Positions 1 to 10,652 of a DNA stretch of 64,000 bases are shown here, piece after piece. Position numbers and translations under genes: made by a program. The notes beneath the pieces are model-generated. The model made no database searches. It saw only the letters and a program-made list of their open reading frames with translations, and was not told the DNA's origin. Origin of the DNA: Psychromonas sp. psych-6C06 (GTDB lineage Bacteria > Pseudomonadota > Gammaproteobacteria > Enterobacterales > Psychromonadaceae); contig NZ_PIZM01000007.1 in the NCBI RefSeq assembly GCF_002835465.1, positions 62,001 to 126,000 on the forward strand, in the 5' to 3' direction. Position 1 is the stretch's first letter. Every line of letters starts with the position of its first letter.

Positions 1-1
1 A

Positions 2-1492
2 AATGGATGTGGTAAATCAACATTCATGAAGATCTTAACCGGTGATCTTGAGCCAAGTGCGGGTAATGTCAGTAAAGATCCAAATGAGCGTATTGCTAAA
101 CTTCACCAAGATCAGTTCGCCTTTGAAGAATACACAGTACTAGACACTGTTTTAATGGGCCACAAAGAGATGTGGGCCGTTATGAATGAACGTAACCGCA
201 TCTATTCTTTGCCAGAGATGAGTGAAGAAGAGGGGATGCAGGTTGCTGACTTAGAAACTGAATTCGCAGAGATGGACGGTTATACTGCCGATTCGCGTGC
301 AGGGGAAATTCTACTTAGCGTTGGTATTCCACTGGAACAACATTACGGTTTAATGTCTGAAGTAGCACCGGGTTGGAAACTACGTGTATTACTGGCACAG
401 GTACTTTTCTCAAACCCAGATATCATGTTACTCGATGAGCCAACCAATAACTTGGATATCGACACTATTCGTTGGTTAGAAACAGAATTGAATGCACGCC
501 AATGTACAATGGTTATCATCTCGCATGACCGTCACTTCTTAAACTCTGTTTGTACCCATATGGCAGATATCGATTACGGTGAGCTTCGTTTATTCCCGGG
601 TAACTACGATGAGTACATGACGGCAGCAACACAAGCGCGTGAGCGTTTATTAAATGAAAATGCTAAGAAAAAAGCGCAACTTTCTGAGTTACAAGACTTT
701 GTTAGCCGTTTCTCTGCAAATGCTTCAAAAGCGAAACAAGCGACTTCACGTGCTAAACAGATGGATAAAATTCAACTTGAAGAAGTTAAAGCATCAAGCC
801 GTGTTAACCCTTATATCGTCTTCAAACAAGAGAAGAAGCTTTTCCGTAACGCATTAGAGATGGAAAATGTCGCACAGGGTTTTGACACAACATTGTTTAA
901 AGACTTAAACATCATGATTGAAGTGGGTGAGCGTGTTGCTATTATCGGTCAAAATGGTGTTGGTAAAACGACGTTATTACGTACATTAATGGGCGAAATC
1001 GAAACAAAAGCGGGTGAGTTCAAATGGTCTGAAAACGCGAACTTAGGTTACTATGCACAGGATCACGCCTACGCATTTGAAAAAGATCAAACACTCATGG
1101 AGTGGATGGCGCAATGGATGAAAGAGGGTGACGACGAACAAGCCGTTCGTGGAACACTCGGTCGTTTATTGTTTGGTTCAAACGATATCGGCAAATCGGT
1201 TAAAATCATCTCTGGTGGTGAGCAAGGCCGTATGTTGTTTGGTAAATTAATGATGGATGCGCCAAACATCCTGTTAATGGATGAGCCAACCAATCACTTG
1301 GATATGGAATCAATCGAGTCATTAAACTTAGCCCTTGAAAACTATGAAGGTACGCTGTTGTTTGTTTCTCATGATCGTGAGTTTGTATCATCACTAGCTA
1401 CTCGTATCATCGAAATCAAAGAAGATAAAGTCGTTGATTTCCAAGGTACTTATGCAGAATACTTAGCAAGCCAAGGTATTGTAGAGGGTTAA
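2..1492 (+). CDS. ybiT: ABC-F family ATPase YbiT, 5' truncated by window edge
   Basis: The reading frame is open from base 2 and begins inside the first Walker A motif (NGCGKST), so the start codon lies outside the window. Two ABC cassettes follow. The first has a signature reading APGWKLR and a Walker B ending [10 protein letters not shown]. The second has Walker [10 protein letters not shown], signature SGGEQGR and [12 protein letters not shown] charged linker near residues 195-265 separates them, as in ABC-F proteins. There are no membrane segments, consistent with a soluble ribosome-associated translation factor rather than a transporter. The unusual first signature and the linker match E. 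coli YbiT closely by eye. The gene ends at a TAA, after which a repeat-rich non-coding stretch begins. Confidence 0.93.
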   Translation, partial: NGCGKSTFMKILTGDLEPSAGNVSKDPNERIAKLHQDQFAFEEYTVLDTVLMGHKEMWAVMNERNRIYSLPEMSEEEGMQVADLETEFAEMDGYTADSRAGEILLSVGIPLEQHYGLMSEVAPGWKLRVLLAQVLFSNPDIMLLDEPTNNLDIDTIRWLETELNARQCTMVIISHDRHFLNSVCTHMADIDYGELRLFPGNYDEYMTAATQARERLLNENAKKKAQLSELQDFVSRFSANASKAKQATSRAKQMDKIQLEEVKASSRVNPYIVFKQEKKLFRNALEMENVAQGFDTTLFKDLNIMIEVGERVAIIGQNGVGKTTLLRTLMGEIETKAGEFKWSENANLGYYAQDHAYAFEKDQTLMEWMAQWMKEGDDEQAVRGTLGRLLFGSNDIGKSVKIISGGEQGRMLFGKLMMDAPNILLMDEPTNHLDMESIESLNLALENYEGTLLFVSHDREFVSSLATRIIEIKEDKVVDFQGTYAEYLASQGIVEG

Positions 1493-1501
1493 ACCTCGCG
1501 G

Positions 1502-1740
1502 TCTAATAGCTGCCAGCTTTTAGCTGTCAGCTGTTAGACAAACTCAAAGACTCCCCTTTCAGCTTTCAGCTTTCAAGCATTCTAACTTTCCAGCCCCTAA
1601 GCCTTCCAGCCCCTAAGCCTTCCAGCTTACAGCCTTCAAACCTTCCAGCCCCTAAGCCTTCTAGCTTTCAAGCCTTCTAACTTTCCAGCCCCCAAACCTT
1701 CCAGCTTACAGCCTTCTAGCTTTCAAACCTTCCAGCTTCT
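1502..1740. repeat. Degenerate short tandem repeat array (7-8 bp units)
   Basis: About 240 bases are built from variants of an 8-base unit of the type AGCCTTCC / AGCCCCTA / AGCTTTCA. In places a 16-base composite (CCTTCCAGCCCCTAAG) is repeated head to tail. The array starts a few bases after the ybiT stop and ends at the stop codon of the convergent gene at 1742-2578. All three frames on the plus strand look non-coding. It resembles the simple polypyrimidine-rich intergenic arrays seen in some marine gammaproteobacteria. Its function, if any, is unknown. Confidence 0.85.
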
Positions 1741-1741
1741 T

Positions 1742-2578
1742 TTACTCCTGCTCCTGTGCCTTAGAAACATAAAAGTACTGCACATCATTGCTCCATAACT
1801 GTAAAAATTTACGTTTTTTATCTTTACTCTGAATGCATTTAGCAAAAATAATAAACCCCGCCCCTTCGAGATCACGTGGCTCCTGTATATCAAAGCGCGA
1901 TAAAAGTGCCTGTCGATATTTACTGATAGGGATAGAAACAGTGCGCTCTTCCGCAGGGTTTAACCAATTTAAGGTTTTATCGGCATCCGCGATGGTGCCC
2001 CAATACATTCTTGGTGCACCATTATCAGTAGGCTGTGCATCATTGACATGAATAAATAGATTCTTGGCACGCCATTTATGTGTTTCACTGGTATATACCC
2101 ACACATCAGAAGTTGCCAGTGAACTACCCCGTAATAAACTCACTAGCAGTTTTTTAAGTCCCTGCTTATTGACCCTAATTTCAGCTTGTTGCTTTACTGT
2201 ACTTAAAGCGGGTGTGGTTTTGATGCTTGCTGTAACGCTCGATTCAGTGTCTCGTTTTTTGCTAATGGGCGCACTAAAGTCTATCTGTAAGGCATCGCCT
2301 TCAAGCAATAGGTTTTCCACCTCAGCGACCTGTTTTTCTTCTTCGCTTTTACGTTTTGAGGGGTTAAATTCAGCACAGTCGGGCAAATGATAGCGACTAC
2401 CAAAACAAGCTTGTTTTCCATCTCGCGATGCTTTTCTAAAATATGCTTTCTGCCGGCAAACCGGGCAAGATAATGTGTAACGTAATCGGTCTATTTCACT
2501 TTCTGGCAATGTTTTAAATTCAAAAATGGAGAAGACTTTTTCACTGTTTTCGTCAATAACACAAATTGCATCCAGCAT
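1742..2578 (-). CDS. Hypothetical protein with Cys-rich putative zinc site
   Basis: 278 residues, family not recognised. Around residues 38-68 it has CPVC, then after about 17 residues a further Cys, then a His and Cys (HLPDC), which looks like a zinc-ribbon or other metal site. This segment is followed by a charged, low-complexity linker (about 75-130) and a C-terminal globular part with aromatic residues. There is no signal peptide or membrane segment. Its ATG lies two bases after the stop of the upstream methyltransferase gene (TAAGTATG), so it is probably the last gene of a clpB-methyltransferase-this transcript. Function is not known. Cytoplasmic location and metal binding are inference. 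Confidence 0.75.
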   Translation of the reverse strand: MLDAICVIDENSEKVFSIFEFKTLPESEIDRLRYTLSCPVCRQKAYFRKASRDGKQACFGSRYHLPDCAEFNPSKRKSEEEKQVAEVENLLLEGDALQIDFSAPISKKRDTESSVTASIKTTPALSTVKQQAEIRVNKQGLKKLLVSLLRGSSLATSDVWVYTSETHKWRAKNLFIHVNDAQPTDNGAPRMYWGTIADADKTLNWLNPAEERTVSIPISKYRQALLSRFDIQEPRDLEGAGFIIFAKCIQSKDKKRKFLQLWSNDVQYFYVSKAQEQE

Positions 2579-2580
2579 AC

Positions 2581-3771
2581 TTACTGCTCCGTTAACCTAG
2601 CTTGTATTAATAAATTACGTGGCGTTATTTTCTCGGCACAAAAAGTCGATAATCTCACCTGATAACCTGACTCTTGAAGTGCTAATGCCCTATCATAAAC
2701 TAACCATAGCTCGAGTGGGCGTACAAAAAATTGGCTAAGTAATTCCATTCGACGTACTTTTTTTACTCTTTTCTGTGCCAATTCAAGAAAAGGCTGTAAG
2801 CAAGCCGGTAGCTGAAATTGCAATGATTTTTCTAACATCGCCCAATTAACGAATTCACTAAACTGACCTGATAATAATGCCTTAGGAAAACTAGGTAGTG
2901 GAAAGTAATGTTCCGTTTTTAACATCTGCTTTTGTAGCTCATCAAACGCGAGACGCCACAATACTTCCTGCTCGCTCAAACGAGATTGCCGTTTACCTGT
3001 TGTGGTCTGCTTGTTTACCGCCAGCTTCAATTGCTGTTTACTAATGTCTAAGAGGGAGTTTTTAGCGACGCGCGAATAGGGTTGATAGGTTGTCTTTTGC
3101 GTCAGGTGATAACAACAAGGGCTAATCGTTAGCTGGGCTGGCTGTTGTGTTTTAGCCAGCGTAATCAAACGTAGGTGCAAATCACCACAGGCGTGAAGTG
3201 CAATGGCGTGGACATCAGGTTTAATATAATAATCTGCCTCGCCCTTTAATACATCTGCTTGTTTGAAATGTTGATTGAGTTGCATCTTTTTTGATTCAGC
3301 TTCGCCTGCTTCACAGAGTGACTGTTGCCACTCAATCGAAGTGACAGGCAATTCCTGTTGCCAACTAATTAATCGCCCTAAATGGCCTTTACCCGCGCAC
3401 CATTCAACAATCTCATTTTGATTATTAACCTGATTAGCAAAGGCTGATATTTGTGACCATTTTCGCCCTTTGATGCCATTACTTAACCAAAATGGTGTTT
3501 TTATCTCTTTAGGCGCCAACAAAGGCACACAAAAGAGCTCATCGGTTAACGCTAAAAGATTTCCAATAAAAGCACTTAAATGAGGCAGTAATGTGTCGGG
3601 GTATTGCTGATAAGTTAACAGTTCCTGCTCGGTGATGTTATCTAAAAACTCACATAAAGCAGGATCTGTTGCTTGCCATGGATAGTCGCCATGATGAAAC
3701 GCTTCAAATTGCCAGAAGCGTTTCAGGTCGGTTAAATAGCGATCAAGAGATTGAAAGCGTTCATTGAACAA
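2581..3771 (-). CDS. SAM-dependent methyltransferase domain protein (TTG start)
   Basis: 396 residues. The central region has a class I methyltransferase motif I ([11 protein letters not shown], about residue 122), an acidic loop at the end of strand 2, and SPCCYHLT near residue 218. This pattern is typical of uncharacterised gammaproteobacterial proteins with a Methyltransf_32-type domain. The substrate cannot be told. The first usable start in frame is a TTG at 3771, because a TAG lies two codons upstream. The TTG lies inside the end of clpB, giving an 11-base overlap, so translation is probably coupled to clpB. There is no signal peptide, so it is likely cytoplasmic. A later start is possible but no ATG lies close by. 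Confidence 0.8.
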   Translation of the reverse strand: MFNERFQSLDRYLTDLKRFWQFEAFHHGDYPWQATDPALCEFLDNITEQELLTYQQYPDTLLPHLSAFIGNLLALTDELFCVPLLAPKEIKTPFWLSNGIKGRKWSQISAFANQVNNQNEIVEWCAGKGHLGRLISWQQELPVTSIEWQQSLCEAGEAESKKMQLNQHFKQADVLKGEADYYIKPDVHAIALHACGDLHLRLITLAKTQQPAQLTISPCCYHLTQKTTYQPYSRVAKNSLLDISKQQLKLAVNKQTTTGKRQSRLSEQEVLWRLAFDELQKQMLKTEHYFPLPSFPKALLSGQFSEFVNWAMLEKSLQFQLPACLQPFLELAQKRVKKVRRMELLSQFFVRPLELWLVYDRALALQESGYQVRLSTFCAEKITPRNLLIQARLTEQ

Positions 3772-6334
3772 AAGCTATTTTCCCTTCAACCACATCAACT
3801 AATATTTTCTTACCTTTTTGCAACTCTTCTGAAAGCATCTGCTGTGCCAGTTGATTCTCTAGTAGTTGCTGAATAGCACGTTTTAAGGGCCTTGCACCAT
3901 AAACAGGATCATAACCAGCATTCACTAACAACTCAATGGATGCATCATTGAAAGTAAGGTTGTAGCCCAAGCCTTTAAGACGTTTTTGTAATTGGTGCAA
4001 TTGAATAGTGGCAATCGATTTAATATGTTGCTCAGCTAAGGGATGGAACACGACAGTTTCATCGATTCTATTTAAAAACTCAGGTTTAAAGTGGCCACGC
4101 AAAATCGTCAATAATTGCTCCTTCACATCATCATAACCATTTCGCCCAAACTGCTCATGAATGATATCAGAGCCAATATTAGAGGTCATAATGATCACGG
4201 TATTGCGAAAATCAACTGTTCGTCCTTGCCCATCGGTTAAGCGTCCATCATCTAATACTTGTAATAAAATATTAAATACATCTGGATGCGCTTTCTCTAT
4301 TTCATCAAGCAAAATAACTGAGTAGGGTTTACGACGCACCGCTTCTGTTAGATAGCCCCCCTCTTCATAACCGACGTAACCGGGAGGCGCCCCAACCAAT
4401 CTGGCAACTGAATGTTTTTCCATAAACTCTGACATGTCGATACGCACCATATTATCTTCACTATCAAAGAGAAAATTAGCCAATGCTTTACAAGATTCGG
4501 TTTTACCTACACCCGTCGGCCCTAAAAATAAAAACGAACCAATAGGGCGATCAGGGTCGCTCAATCCTGCACGACTGCGGCGAATCGCATTGGAAATAGC
4601 ATCTATCGCTTCATTTTGACCAATCACGCGACTATGTAGATGCTTCTCCATTTTCAATAGCTTATCACGCTCGCCTTCAAGCATTTTATCTACAGGAATA
4701 CCTGTCCAGCGCGCTAAGATCTCTGCAATCTCATTTTCAGTCACGCTATGCTTGAGTAATGTCATCTCCTGCATTTCAGCCTGTGTTGCTAGGTCGAGCT
4801 GTTTTTCAAGCTCAGGTATTTTTCCGTATTGCAACTCAGACATGCGCGTTAAGTCAGCAGCACGACTGGCAACTTCTAAATCTAACCTTGCCTGTTCAAG
4901 TGCTTTTTTAATATTTTGTGTACCAGAAAGTGCTGCTTTCTCAGCTTTCCACACTTCGTCTAATACTTTGTACTCTTTACCAGTTGTCTTAAGTGATTTC
5001 TCAATGGTTTTTAAACGTTTTAATGTTTCGTCATCGGTATCGTTTTTAAGTGCTTTTTGTTCTACAGTTAGTTGGATTATTTTACGTCCGAGCTTATCTA
5101 AGCTTTCAGGCTTAGAGTCCATCTGCAGGCGAATACTTGAAGCGGCTTCATCAATCAGATCAATCGCTTTATCCGGTAATTGACGATCTGAAATATAACG
5201 ATGTGATAGGGTTGCAGCAGCGACAATTGCTGGATCAGAGATCTCAACCTTATGGTGTAACTCATAGCGCTCTTTTAGACCACGTAATATCGCAATGGTA
5301 TCCTCAACCGTAGGCTCATCAACTTGTACTTTTTGGAAACGGCGTTCAAGAGCGGCATCCTTTTCAATATATTGACGGTATTCGTCGAGGGTAGTCGCAC
5401 CAACACAATGTAACTCGCCACGTGCTAACGCAGGTTTCAGCATGTTACCGGCATCCATTGCGCCATCAGTTTTACCCGCACCGACCATAGTATGAAGTTC
5501 ATCAATAAAAAGAATTACTTGCCCTTCTTCTTTGGCAAGCTCTGCTAATACCGACTTTAACCGCTCTTCAAATTCTCCGCGGTACTTAGCACCTGCAATC
5601 AATGAGCCCATATCCAATGATAAAACACGTTTATTTTTTAAACCATCTGGTACTTCGCCATTAATGATACGTTGCGCAAGCCCCTCAACAATGGCTGTTT
5701 TACCAACACCAGGTTCGCCGATAATAACAGGGTTGTTTTTGGTGCGACGTTGTAGTACTTGAATCATGCGACGCACTTCATCATCGCGTCCAATCACTGG
5801 ATCAAGCTTGCCCTGCTCAGCCCGTTCGGTAAGGTCAACAGTAAATTTATCAAGCGCTTGCTCTTGTCCATCGCTATTTTGATCATCGACATTTTGCCCA
5901 TCTCGAATTTTATTAAGCGACTGATTAACCTTTTCTTTCGTTAACCCAAGATCCGTTAGTATTTTTCCCAATGCCCCCTTATCTTCACAAGCTGCTAATA
6001 GAAACAGCTCAGAAGAGATAAACTTGTCTTTGTTTTTTTGTGCAAATTTATCGCAAAGGTTAAACAGAGTACCAAGTTGCGCAGAAAGCTGGATATCGCC
6101 ACCAATGCCAGAAACAGCGGGAATGCGCTCAAGCTCAGCTGATAGTTGCGAACGAAGGCGATTAAGATCTATCTCAAGATCTGCGAGTATAGGTCGAATT
6201 GAGCCACCATCTTGGTTAAGTAGCGCCAACATAAGATGTGTCGCTTCTATATATTGATGATCACGTCCTAATGCGAGAGATTGCGCATCGGAAATGGCAA
6301 GCTGGAATTTACTAGTAAGTTTATCTAAACGCAT
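3761..6334 (-). CDS. clpB: ATP-dependent disaggregase ClpB
   Basis: 857 residues, the same length as E. coli ClpB. The order is: N-terminal substrate domain (1-150); first AAA+ module with Walker [10 protein letters not shown] (about 205) and Walker B LFIDELH; the long coiled-coil M domain (about 410-525) that receives DnaK; second AAA+ module with Walker [10 protein letters not shown] (about 606) and LLDEIEKAH; then the C-terminal oligomerisation domain. With DnaK/DnaJ/GrpE it threads aggregated proteins through its hexamer pore in the cytoplasm. The start ATG has an AGGAG site 6 bases upstream. A sigma-32-type promoter lies about 75-100 bases upstream. Two further genes follow without a gap. 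Confidence 0.98.
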   Translation of the reverse strand: MRLDKLTSKFQLAISDAQSLALGRDHQYIEATHLMLALLNQDGGSIRPILADLEIDLNRLRSQLSAELERIPAVSGIGGDIQLSAQLGTLFNLCDKFAQKNKDKFISSELFLLAACEDKGALGKILTDLGLTKEKVNQSLNKIRDGQNVDDQNSDGQEQALDKFTVDLTERAEQGKLDPVIGRDDEVRRMIQVLQRRTKNNPVIIGEPGVGKTAIVEGLAQRIINGEVPDGLKNKRVLSLDMGSLIAGAKYRGEFEERLKSVLAELAKEEGQVILFIDELHTMVGAGKTDGAMDAGNMLKPALARGELHCVGATTLDEYRQYIEKDAALERRFQKVQVDEPTVEDTIAILRGLKERYELHHKVEISDPAIVAAATLSHRYISDRQLPDKAIDLIDEAASSIRLQMDSKPESLDKLGRKIIQLTVEQKALKNDTDDETLKRLKTIEKSLKTTGKEYKVLDEVWKAEKAALSGTQNIKKALEQARLDLEVASRAADLTRMSELQYGKIPELEKQLDLATQAEMQEMTLLKHSVTENEIAEILARWTGIPVDKMLEGERDKLLKMEKHLHSRVIGQNEAIDAISNAIRRSRAGLSDPDRPIGSFLFLGPTGVGKTESCKALANFLFDSEDNMVRIDMSEFMEKHSVARLVGAPPGYVGYEEGGYLTEAVRRKPYSVILLDEIEKAHPDVFNILLQVLDDGRLTDGQGRTVDFRNTVIIMTSNIGSDIIHEQFGRNGYDDVKEQLLTILRGHFKPEFLNRIDETVVFHPLAEQHIKSIATIQLHQLQKRLKGLGYNLTFNDASIELLVNAGYDPVYGARPLKRAIQQLLENQLAQQMLSEELQKGKKILVDVVEGKIAFVQ

Positions 6335-6406
6335 AATCCTCTCCTAACATATGCCAGGAATACTTTTCCTAACATACTTGTTTAATATGTTTGAACTGTA
6401 CTTATT

Positions 6407-6437
6407 AGATGTAGTTAGTGCTGATATATTTCAAGGG
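6407..6437 (-). promoter_or_regulatory. Predicted heat-shock (sigma-32) promoter of clpB
   Basis: On the minus strand CCCTTGAAA (6437-6429) is followed after 14 bases by CTACATCT (6414-6407). This fits the sigma-32 consensus CTTGAAA / CCCCATnT with the correct spacing. It lies about 75 bases upstream of the clpB ATG and points towards it. clpB is a classical heat-shock gene, so the assignment agrees with known biology. Confidence 0.75.
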
Positions 6438-6533
6438 TGTGTTCGATTATTGTACGAATAAACCTGCAAAAAATGACGTTTAATTAATTATGTAGCGCCC
6501 TCGGCCTATTGTAGCGTTTACCAGCTGTTGGCC

Positions 6534-7286
6534 TTAACTTTCTGCGGCGATATAAATCACCGTGGCCATTCGTCCAGTTTTTCCATCACGACGATAGGAG
6601 TAAAACAGATCAGGCTCAGTAAACGTACAATGTTCGCTAGCACTTATTTCAGCGACTTGAAACGGCGCTAAACGCAAGCGCGCGAGCTGATGCAGATCAG
6701 CTAAATAACGGTCTTGATATACTGAAAATGCATACTTTGCTCGTGCATCATGCTGCATAAACTGCTCTCTAACTTCACTACCGACTTCAAAGGACTTTTT
6801 ACCGATACACGGGCCAAGCCAGACGAGACATTCCTGAGCAGATATTTCCATTTTTTGACAAATTTGTAGTAACGATTTTTCAATAATTCCATCACATAGC
6901 CCACGCCAGCCGGCATGAATAGCGCAAACAAAACTACCTTGCTTATTTGTTATTAACACTGGTAAACAATCTGCAGTCATCACTACACAGGCTACCCCTT
7001 TATTGCTACTCCAAGCGGCATCTGCTTCAAGACATTGCTCTGTTTCAGCACTTAACTTTAGCAATAAAGTACTGTGGGTCTGATTTAACCAGCAGAGCGG
7101 GGAAGCTAACGGTAAGGCTTCATTGAATAACATACGATTCTGATCGACTAGAGAAATATCATCCCCAACATGCGCCCCCAGATTAAGACCACGATACGGT
7201 CCTTTACTAACGCCATTAATACGTGTCGTTGAAAAAGCTTTAATATGATTTGGGGCAGACCAAGCAGGAGTGATTAAGTTAAGCAT
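6534..7286 (-). CDS. pgeF: Polyphenol oxidase / purine nucleoside phosphorylase family (PgeF/YfiH)
   Basis: 250 residues from the preferred start. An upstream ATG at 7316 is also in frame, but the ATG at 7286 has GAGGA at the right distance and matches the family N-terminus. Multicopper-oxidase-like fold of the YfiH/LACC1 family. The zinc/active-site ligands are visible in LNQTHS, MTADCLPV and IHAGWRGL, and the C-terminal YRRDGKTGRM is typical. Family members act on purine nucleosides and in E. coli help keep peptidoglycan composition correct by removing misincorporated glycine precursors. The gene sits between rluD and clpB, as in E. coli. Confidence 0.92.
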   Translation of the reverse strand: MLNLITPAWSAPNHIKAFSTTRINGVSKGPYRGLNLGAHVGDDISLVDQNRMLFNEALPLASPLCWLNQTHSTLLLKLSAETEQCLEADAAWSSNKGVACVVMTADCLPVLITNKQGSFVCAIHAGWRGLCDGIIEKSLLQICQKMEISAQECLVWLGPCIGKKSFEVGSEVREQFMQHDARAKYAFSVYQDRYLADLHQLARLRLAPFQVAEISASEHCTFTEPDLFYSYRRDGKTGRMATVIYIAAES

Positions 7287-7360
7287 GAAAGCTTCCTCAA
7301 CAATACTAAGTATCAACCGACAGTAGGGAACTGCCGGCTAACGATGAAAGCTTCAGGGGG

Positions 7361-8329
7361 TTATTTTTCGTAAAAAATAGTATCTGCACGCAATACGGCA
7401 GCTAATTTTTCCATATCTTCTGGCACTGGCGCATGCCACTCCATCAATTCACCAGTAATCGGGTGGTAAAGACGTAACATAGTTGCATGTAATGCTTGAC
7501 GCTTAAATGCACGCAGTGTTGTTGTGAGTTCTTCCGATGCACCTTTAGGGGGACGAGGGCGACCTCCGTATACAGGGTCTCCAGCTAATACATGTCCTAG
7601 GTGTGCCATGTGTACACGGATTTGGTGAGTACGTCCAGTCTCCAAACGTAAACGTAAACGTGTATGTGCGCGATACTTTTCAGCAACTCGATAATGTGTC
7701 ACCGCATGCTTACCGCCAACCGTTGCAACCGCCATTTTTACACGATTAACTTTGTCACGACCAATCGCGGCTTCGACACGCCCACCAGCAGTAAAAATAC
7801 CCATCGCAATGGCATCGTATTCACGCGTAATTTCACGCTCTTGTAAAGCCGCAACAAGATGAGTCTGAGCTGGAATTGTTTTAGCGATCACCATTAATCC
7901 CGTCGTGTCTTTATCAAGGCGATGCACAATACCGGCACGTGGTACCTCTGCAATTTCTGGGTAACGATATAAAAGCGCGTTTAATACCGTACCATCAGGA
8001 TTACCTGCGCCAGGATGAACAACTAAACCAGCAGGTTTATTGATAACAAGAATATGCTCATCTTCAAAGACAATATCCAGTTCGATATTTTGTGCTTTAA
8101 ATACAACTTCATCTTCTAGGAAGGCATTCACTTCGACTGCTTGATGGGTATACACTTTTTCACGTGGAATATTCACAACTTCCCCATCAATCTGTACCAT
8201 TCCTTCTAAAATCCACTCTTTGATGCGAGTACGAGAATAGTCAGGAAATAACGACGCGAGCGCTTTATCTAAGCGGAAACCTAATTGTTGATCGGTTACT
8301 TCTGCGGTTAGGTGTAACTCTTGACTCAT
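7361..8329 (-). CDS. rluD: 23S rRNA pseudouridine synthase RluD
   Basis: 322 residues. It has an N-terminal S4 RNA-binding domain (about 18-75) followed by the RluA-type catalytic domain, with the active-site Asp in HRLDKDTTGL at about residue 139. RluD converts U1911, U1915 and U1917 in helix 69 of 23S rRNA to pseudouridine. The C-terminal tail typical of RluD (HAPVPEDM and beyond) is complete, which separates it from RluC. It is divergent from bamD and followed by pgeF, the conserved enterobacterial and marine order. Confidence 0.95.
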   Translation of the reverse strand: MSQELHLTAEVTDQQLGFRLDKALASLFPDYSRTRIKEWILEGMVQIDGEVVNIPREKVYTHQAVEVNAFLEDEVVFKAQNIELDIVFEDEHILVINKPAGLVVHPGAGNPDGTVLNALLYRYPEIAEVPRAGIVHRLDKDTTGLMVIAKTIPAQTHLVAALQEREITREYDAIAMGIFTAGGRVEAAIGRDKVNRVKMAVATVGGKHAVTHYRVAEKYRAHTRLRLRLETGRTHQIRVHMAHLGHVLAGDPVYGGRPRPPKGASEELTTTLRAFKRQALHATMLRLYHPITGELMEWHAPVPEDMEKLAAVLRADTIFYEK

Positions 8330-8501
8330 ATTCTCTTCTCTTCTTTTTCTTTTAACGCGATGCTTGATGACGCTAATGGCGATTAATTAACTGTGATTTG
8401 CGCATTGTAATGCAATCTTGTCACATTTTGTCTTTTTTAACTTTTCTTTTTTAAGTCGATAGCAGATACTGTGCGCTTATCTACCCGATTTTCAGAAAGG
8501 C

Positions 8502-9311
8502 ATGACAGGCATTATAACACTTATGAACAAGATCCTCAGACTATTAACAACCTCTGTTTTCATTATTTTTTTTACTGTGGGTTGCTCATCGAAAAAGAAT
8601 GACGCGCCTAAAGTTGAAGATAAGCCACCAGCAGAGTTATATGCTGATGCACAAAGAGAGCTTGATGCTGCAAATTATGAGAAAGCCACTGAAGTTTTAG
8701 AGGCGCTTGATAGTCGTTATCCTTTTGGCCCTCATTCAGATCAGGTCCAACTTGACTTAATTTACGCTTATTATAAACGTGATGAAACAGCACTCGCTTT
8801 AGCGAATATCGACCGTTTTATGCGCCTTAACCCGACCCACCCGGATCTTGATTATCTCTATTATCTGCGCGGATTAACGCATATGGCCACTGACCAACAG
8901 TTTTTCCAAAATATGTTTGGTATCGATCGTTTTAACCGAGATCCAAGTCATTCATTACAAGCGTTCAAAGATTTCAACCACTTGATTAAATTTTATCCTA
9001 AAAGCAAATATGCAGTAGATGCACAGCAACGTATGGTATATATAAAAAACCGTCTAGCACGCTATGAAATTGCAATTGCAGAGTGGTATATCAGACGAGA
9101 GGCTTACGTAGCAGCCATTAACCGCAGTAAATTAGTATTGAATAATTACCCTAATACCGCGTCAGTTGAAGATGCATTGAATATTATGATTGATGCTTAC
9201 GATGAGTTAGGTTTAGTGGAGCCTAAAGAGAATGCATTAGCGGTATTAAAACTAAATTATCCTAAAAGCCGTACTGTTCGAAGAAGTGAACGTTGGACAC
9301 TATTTGATTAA
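8502..9311 (+). CDS. bamD: Outer membrane assembly lipoprotein BamD
   Basis: 269 residues from the ATG at 8502. A second in-frame ATG at 8523 (MNKILRLL) gives a more usual signal peptide and may be the true start. The first has AGAAAGG directly upstream, so both stay open. A type II signal peptide ends in a lipobox (FTVGC), and the mature part is a chain of five TPR-like repeats (YADAQRELDAANYEKA and onward). BamD is the essential lipoprotein partner of BamA in beta-barrel insertion, on the periplasmic face of the outer membrane. It is divergent from rluD and convergent with glnB. Confidence 0.95.
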   Translation: MTGIITLMNKILRLLTTSVFIIFFTVGCSSKKNDAPKVEDKPPAELYADAQRELDAANYEKATEVLEALDSRYPFGPHSDQVQLDLIYAYYKRDETALALANIDRFMRLNPTHPDLDYLYYLRGLTHMATDQQFFQNMFGIDRFNRDPSHSLQAFKDFNHLIKFYPKSKYAVDAQQRMVYIKNRLARYEIAIAEWYIRREAYVAAINRSKLVLNNYPNTASVEDALNIMIDAYDELGLVEPKENALAVLKLNYPKSRTVRRSERWTLFD

Positions 9312-9328
9312 GACAGTTTGACTAATAC

Positions 9329-9355
9329 TTGCTGTCAGCGAGATGCTGACAGCAA
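9329..9355. terminator. Hairpin between convergent bamD and glnB
   Basis: A perfect 11-base inverted repeat (TTGCTGTCAGC / GCTGACAGCAA) with a 5-base loop lies 17 bases after the bamD stop and 21 bases before the glnB stop. There is no clear T-run on either side, so it may mark transcript 3' ends in both directions without being a classical intrinsic terminator. Confidence 0.55.
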
Positions 9356-9376
9356 AGGTGAGACAACAGTTACAAT

Positions 9377-9745
<369 letters not shown>

Positions 9746-9836
9746 CTACTTTAATACGAATTGAGACAAATATACAGGCAGAAAATTAAAAACAAGATTA
9801 CACTCATAGATTGTGTTTAGTGAATAAGGTTTTGAT

Positions 9837-10337
9837 ATGTACGCTGCGCGTGGTTTTACGCTTCTTGAGTTAGTTATTGTATTAATTATTAGTATGTTAC
9901 TTATCACAATTGGTATTCCTGGATTTCAAACCCTCATTCAAAATAATCGTTTAACAGCGGCCGCTAGCAGTATTAAAAATAACCTTTTATTTGCACGTAA
10001 CCAATCCGTCAGTTACCTCAACTATGTAACAGTTTGCCCGCTTGAAAGTAACGTGTGTACTAACAACTGGATTTCGGGAATTGATATATTTATTGATAGC
10101 AATAGAAATGGCAGCTATGACAGTGGTGAAGTGTTATTAAAGACAGGGGATAAGTTTAATAGTAATGATACCCTGGTTTTCCCAAGTAGCAGTATTACTT
10201 ATACGCCAGATGGACAGATAACAGGAAGTTCAGCGATATTTAGATATTGCACCGGAGACGAACGCATTGGTGTTTCAGTGGCTTATAGTGGTCGCCCCAA
10301 AACTATCTCCGGTGAAACATTTAGTAACTGTAATTAA
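9837..10337 (+). CDS. fimT: Type IV minor pilin, FimT/GspH family
   Basis: 166 residues. A very short leader ends at Gly before the class III motif (RGFTLLELVIVL), with the Glu5 that pilins use for assembly, then one hydrophobic helix. The remainder resembles GspH/FimT: RLTAAASSIKNNLLFARNQS, followed by a cysteine-containing beta domain. It would be processed by PilD and packed in the pilus or its initiation complex. AAGG lies 7 bases before the ATG. It is convergent to the pilV-to-tapY2 block rather than at its head, the more usual place. Confidence 0.85.
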   Translation: MYAARGFTLLELVIVLIISMLLITIGIPGFQTLIQNNRLTAAASSIKNNLLFARNQSVSYLNYVTVCPLESNVCTNNWISGIDIFIDSNRNGSYDSGEVLLKTGDKFNSNDTLVFPSSSITYTPDGQITGSSAIFRYCTGDERIGVSVAYSGRPKTISGETFSNCN

Positions 10338-10642
10338 AAAGGGGTATTTCTTTCTAGTTTAATTGCTTCTTTATTCTTAAAGTTACTTTTATTATCTACA
10401 CACTCATAAACAGTAATTATTGTTTGTTCTGTTTTGCCATCGACCATGAACACAGGTTTTCCAATTAGTTGGCTGGCAAATTGCTTACTGTTTTTCTCAT
10501 TACTAACAAACTGATGCACAATATTACTGTTGTCTTCTATCTGTACATAACATTTTATCGGTATACGTAACTCATTTTTTGCAGTTGCAAAGGAGGTGAT
10601 CGTAATTCCCAATAACCCTATTAGCCAATATTTAGTTTTCAT
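10334..10642 (-). CDS. tapY2: TapY2-like type IVa pilus accessory protein
   Basis: 102 residues from the ATG at 10642, which has GGGAG 7 bases upstream. A longer in-frame reading to 10753 would overlap pilE and is not needed. An N-terminal signal peptide (MKTKYWLIGLLGITITSFATA) is followed by a small exported domain with two cysteines (KCYVQIED and VYECVDNK) that could pair. Small proteins of this kind after pilE are annotated TapY2 in Aeromonas and Shewanella. The assignment rests on position and general resemblance. It ends 4 bases inside the convergent fimT. Confidence 0.65.
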   Translation of the reverse strand: MKTKYWLIGLLGITITSFATAKNELRIPIKCYVQIEDNSNIVHQFVSNEKNSKQFASQLIGKPVFMVDGKTEQTIITVYECVDNKSNFKNKEAIKLERNTPF

Positions 10643-10652
10643 TATAATCTCC

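Noticed and set aside
1502-1740. Repeat array read as a CRISPR
   Set aside because: Units are 7-16 bases, directly adjacent and degenerate, with no constant-length unique spacers and no cas genes.
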